Made by a program: the position numbers and the translations under genes
Shown here: piece by piece, positions 60,155 through 64,000 of the stretch
How positions within the stretch are numbered: position 1 is the first letter of the stretch
How the letters are laid out: the number at the start of each line of letters is the position of its first letter
DNA from: Metaphire vulgaris
Taxonomy: Eukaryota; Annelida; Clitellata; Crassiclitellata; Megascolecidae
Assembly: GCA_018105865.1 (NCBI GenBank)
Contig: CM030840.1
Coordinates: forward strand, 9,909,794 to 9,973,793
Direction: 5' to 3'
Length of the DNA stretch: 64,000 nucleotides
The notes under the pieces: model-generated
Seen by the model: the letters and a program-made list of their open reading frames with translations, nothing else
Database searches by the model: none
Told to the model about the DNA's origin: nothing

Positions 60155-62066
60155 TATGTCAACTTATATAGCGCTTATTTAAAGTCAGGCTTAGCGAAGC
60201 GCTTTACACACTACACTTAAATAAGCGTGTCTTTAGTCTAGTTGCAAACGAATCAGGCTTTGTTTCTTTAGTTACTTCGTCTGGTAACAAGTTCCATAAA
60301 ATAGGATTCCCACGAGTGACGGATCTTTCTCCAAATTTGGCCGTCTTTAACGGGGGAGGAACAGCCAGCTGGACCCTAGTACTTGATCTCAGCTGAAGGC
60401 GACGCTCTGTTAGCATGGTCCTATGGACAAGTTCGGTTAAATAGCCCGGGCAAGTATGGTCATTGAGTGCGCGAAATGTCATCCAACATCTTTTGTAGGT
60501 GATTCACTCTGTAGCACGTAACCAGTGGAGCTTGTCTTTTAGCAAGGGGGTGACATGGTCACCCCATCGAGCTCCGTAGATCATACGGGCAGACGCGTTT
60601 AGAATCATCTGCAGGCGGTTCAGTTGTATTTCCGGGAGGCCGAGGACGATACTGTTACAGTAGTCTACCCGTGTAAGAACGAAGGATCGGACGAGTTGAA
60701 TCACTGCTGTCAATGGAAGGTATGGTCGGATCGCTCTAATCCGCCGGAGCTGATAGAAGGATGTACGAGTAACATTCCCGATGTGCGTATTAAACGTAAG
60801 CGCTTCGTCAACGAGTACACAAAGAAGGCGCACTTCATTGGCCGGAACCATGACAGCACCGTCTATTTGGAACGGTGCCTGGCTGATCAAATGCCTCCTC
60901 CTGGGGGTCACGATCCACAGGAACTTCGTCTTTCTGGGGTTCAAGGCTAAGCGGTTGGCTTCAGTCCAATGATTGATCTTGGTTATGCAATCGCTGACAC
61001 GGACTCGTAGTAGGGATGTGCGGGTATACCCGTACCCGCGGGTACGTGTAGGGTAGACATTTTTCGGGTACGGGTATACCCGTTTTTACCCGAAAAATTA
61101 TATTTTCATTTCTCACTACTACAGCAAATTAGCAATGCAGTAATAGTAAAATAATATTGAGTAAAGTGTATTAGTGTAACTTGTATATCGCGTTCAGTTT
61201 GTCAGACAGCATGCATTTTACTTACTGAAAACATAAAGGAAATACAGATGACGTCATCTGACATCATCAGTAATAAATCTATAATGGCGTCCTCTTACTC
61301 ATCCAAGGACTCCTCGACCGAGAAGTTCTTCTGGTAAAGTTTTATTGTTTAACTTGATCTCTAATGCCTGCTCATAAATAAATTATATCTACTAAATATT
61401 TTAAACAAGCCCATCGAGTCTTCTATAAGTTCTAATCCATGTCCGACATTCATGTAGGCTTAGGCTAGCTGACTAGTTGTATTACACAATGTTACCAACC
61501 AGTAGTCCAGACTCCAGACTTCAGAACCCGGGCCTACTATTTGTCAAGTGGATTATCCCGATTCCTAAGTACTAGAATTTATTTTTATTATTACTATTTC
61601 ACTGTTGCCTCTCTATAGTCTCTAGGAACGGATACACGGGTCCGTGTACTGGTCCTTGTAGGCTTGTACCCGTACACGCACCCGCGGGTACGGGTCCAAC
61701 TCCAAAAACTAAAAATTCCAACCAATGTCGGGCACGTGTAGGGTACACAGCTTACGGGTACGGGTCGGGTAGGATATAGCGCTAGCGGGTACGGGCAGGG
61801 TAAAAAAGTTGTTTCACGGGTACGGGTAGGGTAGGCATTTTGCAGTACCCGCACATCTCTAACTCGTAGCCGATACAGGGCAGTAGGGAGGCATGAGGAA
61901 TGTATCTGAACATGATCGGCGTAGGAGTGCGCCGCCAGCCTGATGATTTCTTCTATGTCATCGACATAGAGGACGAACAGAAGGGGTACGAGTACTGACC
62001 CCTGCGGTACGCCACTGTGGACCGGTCGAAGAGCATACATTACTCCATTCCAGTCAACTGACACTT

Positions 62067-62068
<2 letters not shown>
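60155..62068 (-). mobile_element. L2-like element fragment split by an hAT MITE
   Basis: From 62050: VDWNGVMYALRPVHSGVPQG, SVLVPLLFVLYVDDIEE and AHSYADHVQIHS (YADD changed to YADH), then the hAT MITE 61011-61861. It resumes with LNPRKTKFLWIVTPRRR-like sequence, VRLLCVLVDEALTFNTHIGN, VLTRVDYCNSIVLGLPEIQL, VPPPLKTAKFGERSVTRGNP, and the end FATRLKTRLFKCSV. The 3' UTR with AAGCGCTATATAAGTTGACA ends near 60155. A CR1-like element borders its 5' side. Confidence 0.9.
61011..61861. mobile_element. hAT MITE with GGGTACCCG-type arrays
   Basis: The ends TAGGGATGTGCGGGTA and TAGAGATGTGCGGGTA (reverse complement of the right end) are flanked by perfect 8-bp repeats ACTCGTAG (61003-61010, 61862-61869). 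Both sub-ends are packed with ACCCGTACCCG / CGGGTACGGG words. The 851-bp interior has no transposase. It interrupts the L2-like reading frame cleanly. Confidence 0.95.
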
Positions 62069-62127
<59 letters not shown>

Positions 62128-64000
62128 TGATTTTAAGTGGTTTAGGAGGCTAAGTAAGCCTGTGTGAAAACCACTGATGTAACCATCTGCATTCAATAAC
62201 CTACGTTTATCGAGATAGCCTTTGAATCCGTTTACTGTTTCAACTGTCACTCCCACCTCGTCCAAACTGTTCCATTTGTCCACAACCCTAGCACTAAAAA
62301 TTTTTCTTTCTTTCTTGGACCTACTCTCTGCTTAAACAAATTGCAAAATTTGTGGCCTCTTGTGTTGCTATAGTGTGCCAATGTAAAGAATCGATTGTAT
62401 GGCACATCTACTTTCACAGTCTTTATTTTGTATGTTTCTATCAAATCCCCCTCTCTCTTCTCCTTTCTAATGTTGTCAATCCACAATATTGAAGTCTTTT
62501 TTCGTAGCTTAAATTACGGCACCCATTGAACCATCTTCGTTGCTCATCTTTGCACTTTTTCTAAAAGCTCTATATCTTTTTTCAAGAATGGATTCCAAGC
62601 CTGAACACAGTATTCCAGATGAGGTCTTACTAATGATTTATAAAGTTTTATGATTATATCTTTGTCTCGACTCACTATTGTCCTTTTCATCATTCCCAAC
62701 ATTTGGTTTCCCTTTTTTGCTGCCTCCATGCATTGGTAAGATGGATTCATACGTCTATGGATGATTACCCCAAGTCTCTTTCTTTTTCTGTTGTGCACAG
62801 AACCTTCCCCCTTAAAGAATATTCATTACTGTTGTTAGATTTCTCAACATGCATTACAGAACATTTATCAATATTGAAAAGCATCTGCCAGTCCACAGAC
62901 CACTGAAACAATTTCCTAAGGTCTTCCTGTAAAATTTTAGCATCATCCTCCGAGACTATATTTCTGCATATCTTTGTATCATCGGCAAACTTTGAAATTT
63001 TAGATAGTAATCCTTTATCAATATCATTTATATATATGAGAAAAAGCAATGGCCCAAGCACTGAGCCCTGAGGCACTCCACTGATAACACTTGCCCATTC
63101 CGAATGGCCTCCCCTAATGTCAACCTTCTGTCTTCTTCCCTTCAACCAATTTTGAATCCATCTGAGAATATTCTCCCTTATTCCACAGCACTTCAGTTTG
63201 GCAGCCAGACTTTCGTGGGGCACTTTATCAAAAGCTTTGGCAAAATCTAAATATATTATGTCTACTGCCTTGCCCTCATCTAGCTTATCAAAAACCTCCT
63301 CCAGAAAGTCTAACAGGTTGGTCAGGCATGAACGCCTCTTTGTAAATCCGTGCTGACTATCTTTAACAATTTTGTGCCTAGTTAAATGTTCCAGAATGCT
63401 CTCTTTCAGTATTTTTTCCATAACTTTACTGATTACAGAAGTTAGGCTCACTGGTCTGTAATTGCCTGGTTCACTTCGTTTTCCTTTCTTGAACAGTGGG
63501 CTGACTAATGCATTTCTCCAGTCTTGTGGTACTACTCCAGTTCTGAGTGATTCATTGATTATCAAAGCAATTGCATGTCCTATTTCACTTCAAACCTTGT
63601 AAAGAAACTTCAGATGTAAGCCATCTAATCCTGGGCTCTTGTCTGTCTTTAAATTGGTCAAAACCTTGATAACACATTCTTTTGTACACACTATATCTGT
63701 TAGCATTTCTTCTTCATTTCCAGCAAACATAATTTTGGCTTCTGGCATAGTATTTGTATTTTCCTCTGTAAATACTGAACAAAAATAGCTATTTAGAATC
63801 TGTGCAGTTTCAACATCGTCTGTAATTGCACATCCTGCGCTGTCCAAGAGAGGACCGACTGTGTCCTTTCATTTCAACTTTCTATTACAATATTTGTAGA
63901 AACTTTTACTGTTCTGTTTTATATTTTTTGCAAACTTGCCTTCAAAATTTGCAATAGCCATTTTGTTAGTAACTGCTGACGCTTTTCTTTTCTGAATATA
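62069..64000 (-). mobile_element. CR1-like non-LTR retrotransposon, running off the right edge
   Basis: RT spans 63847 to about 62950 with NYRPVSLTSVISKVMEKILK, FTKRRSCLTNLLDFLEEVFD, YLDFAKAFDKVPH (motif A), SGVPQGSVLGPLLF (B) and FADDTKI (C). The C-terminal part reads LGVIIHRRMNPSYQCMEAAK, KLYKSLVRPHLEYCVQAWNP, then in other frames LIETYKIKTVKVDVPYNRFF and DKWNSLDEVGVTVETVNGF. The 3' tail is (ATT)n on this strand (62069-62126). Stops at about 63587 and 62799 and later frame changes make it a pseudogene. The window edge cuts the endonuclease part. Confidence 0.9.

Overview
This window is animal (metazoan) nuclear DNA: AT-rich, intron-rich and dominated by transposable elements, with no bacterial-style operons, rRNA or recognisable tRNA genes. 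The host lineage cannot be fixed from the sequence alone. The mix of P-element/THAP, piggyBac, hAT, Tc1/mariner-like, PIF/Harbinger-like and Helitron DNA transposons with L2-, CR1- and RTE-type non-LTR retrotransposons, plus TTAGGG-type repeats, suggests a non-arthropod, probably marine invertebrate.

The one clear host gene is a DDX3/PL10-type DEAD-box RNA helicase on the minus strand. It is hidden because its exons are short. Eight consecutive exons (39485-39434, 39175-39074, 33959-33857, 22672-22496, 17768-17529, 15091-14992, 14342-14207, 734-553) have GT..AG borders and matching reading phases. They encode 364 codons, from a VADLDLNSS N-terminal motif through YIPPHLR, an RGG/acidic low-complexity region, the Q motif, AQTGSGKT (motif I) and PTRELA (motif Ia). 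The gene runs off the left edge; the initiating exon was not found. Everything between 553 and 39485 is therefore intron of this gene.

Layout. 0.8-3.5 kb: an RTE-like fragment split by a 2.2-kb TA-flanked element. 4.4-8.2 kb: a P-element with a broken THAP transposase. 8.3-9.7 kb: an hAT element holding piggyBac-like copy A. 12-13 kb: an L2 endonuclease fragment and a minisatellite. 15.3-17.5 kb: an L2-like element abutting a host exon. 18.2-21.5 kb: L2-like fragments, one split by piggyBac-like copy B. 23.1-26.2 kb: an hAT element, a decayed piggyBac transposase and a Helitron. 26.9-28.9 kb: a triple-nested cluster. 29.3-32.9 kb: a nearly full-length L2-like element. 33-38.9 kb: L2 fragments, a 612-bp MITE, an hAT element and piggyBac-like copy C. 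39.6-47.9 kb: small DNA elements, a Merlin-like fragment and RTE/L2 fragments. 48.1-50.7 kb: an inverted-repeat element split by an hAT element that itself holds another hAT and Helitron-like units. 51-56 kb: motif arrays, two Harbinger-like MITEs and unrecognised ORFs. 56.5-59.9 kb: a 3.4-kb hAT with a transposase remnant and nested insertions. 60-64 kb: an L2-like element split by an hAT MITE, then a CR1-like element running off the right edge.

The elements do not form one pathway; the window is a layered record of insertions. Many insertions can be dated relative to each other because target-site duplications, interrupted ORFs and empty paralogous sites are still readable. The most unusual signal is that several non-autonomous DNA-transposon families carry arrays of a short, often palindromic motif just inside their ends. 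In the piggyBac-like family the motif differs in every copy while its spacing is kept. All boundaries come from reading the sequence by eye; no alignment or database search was run.
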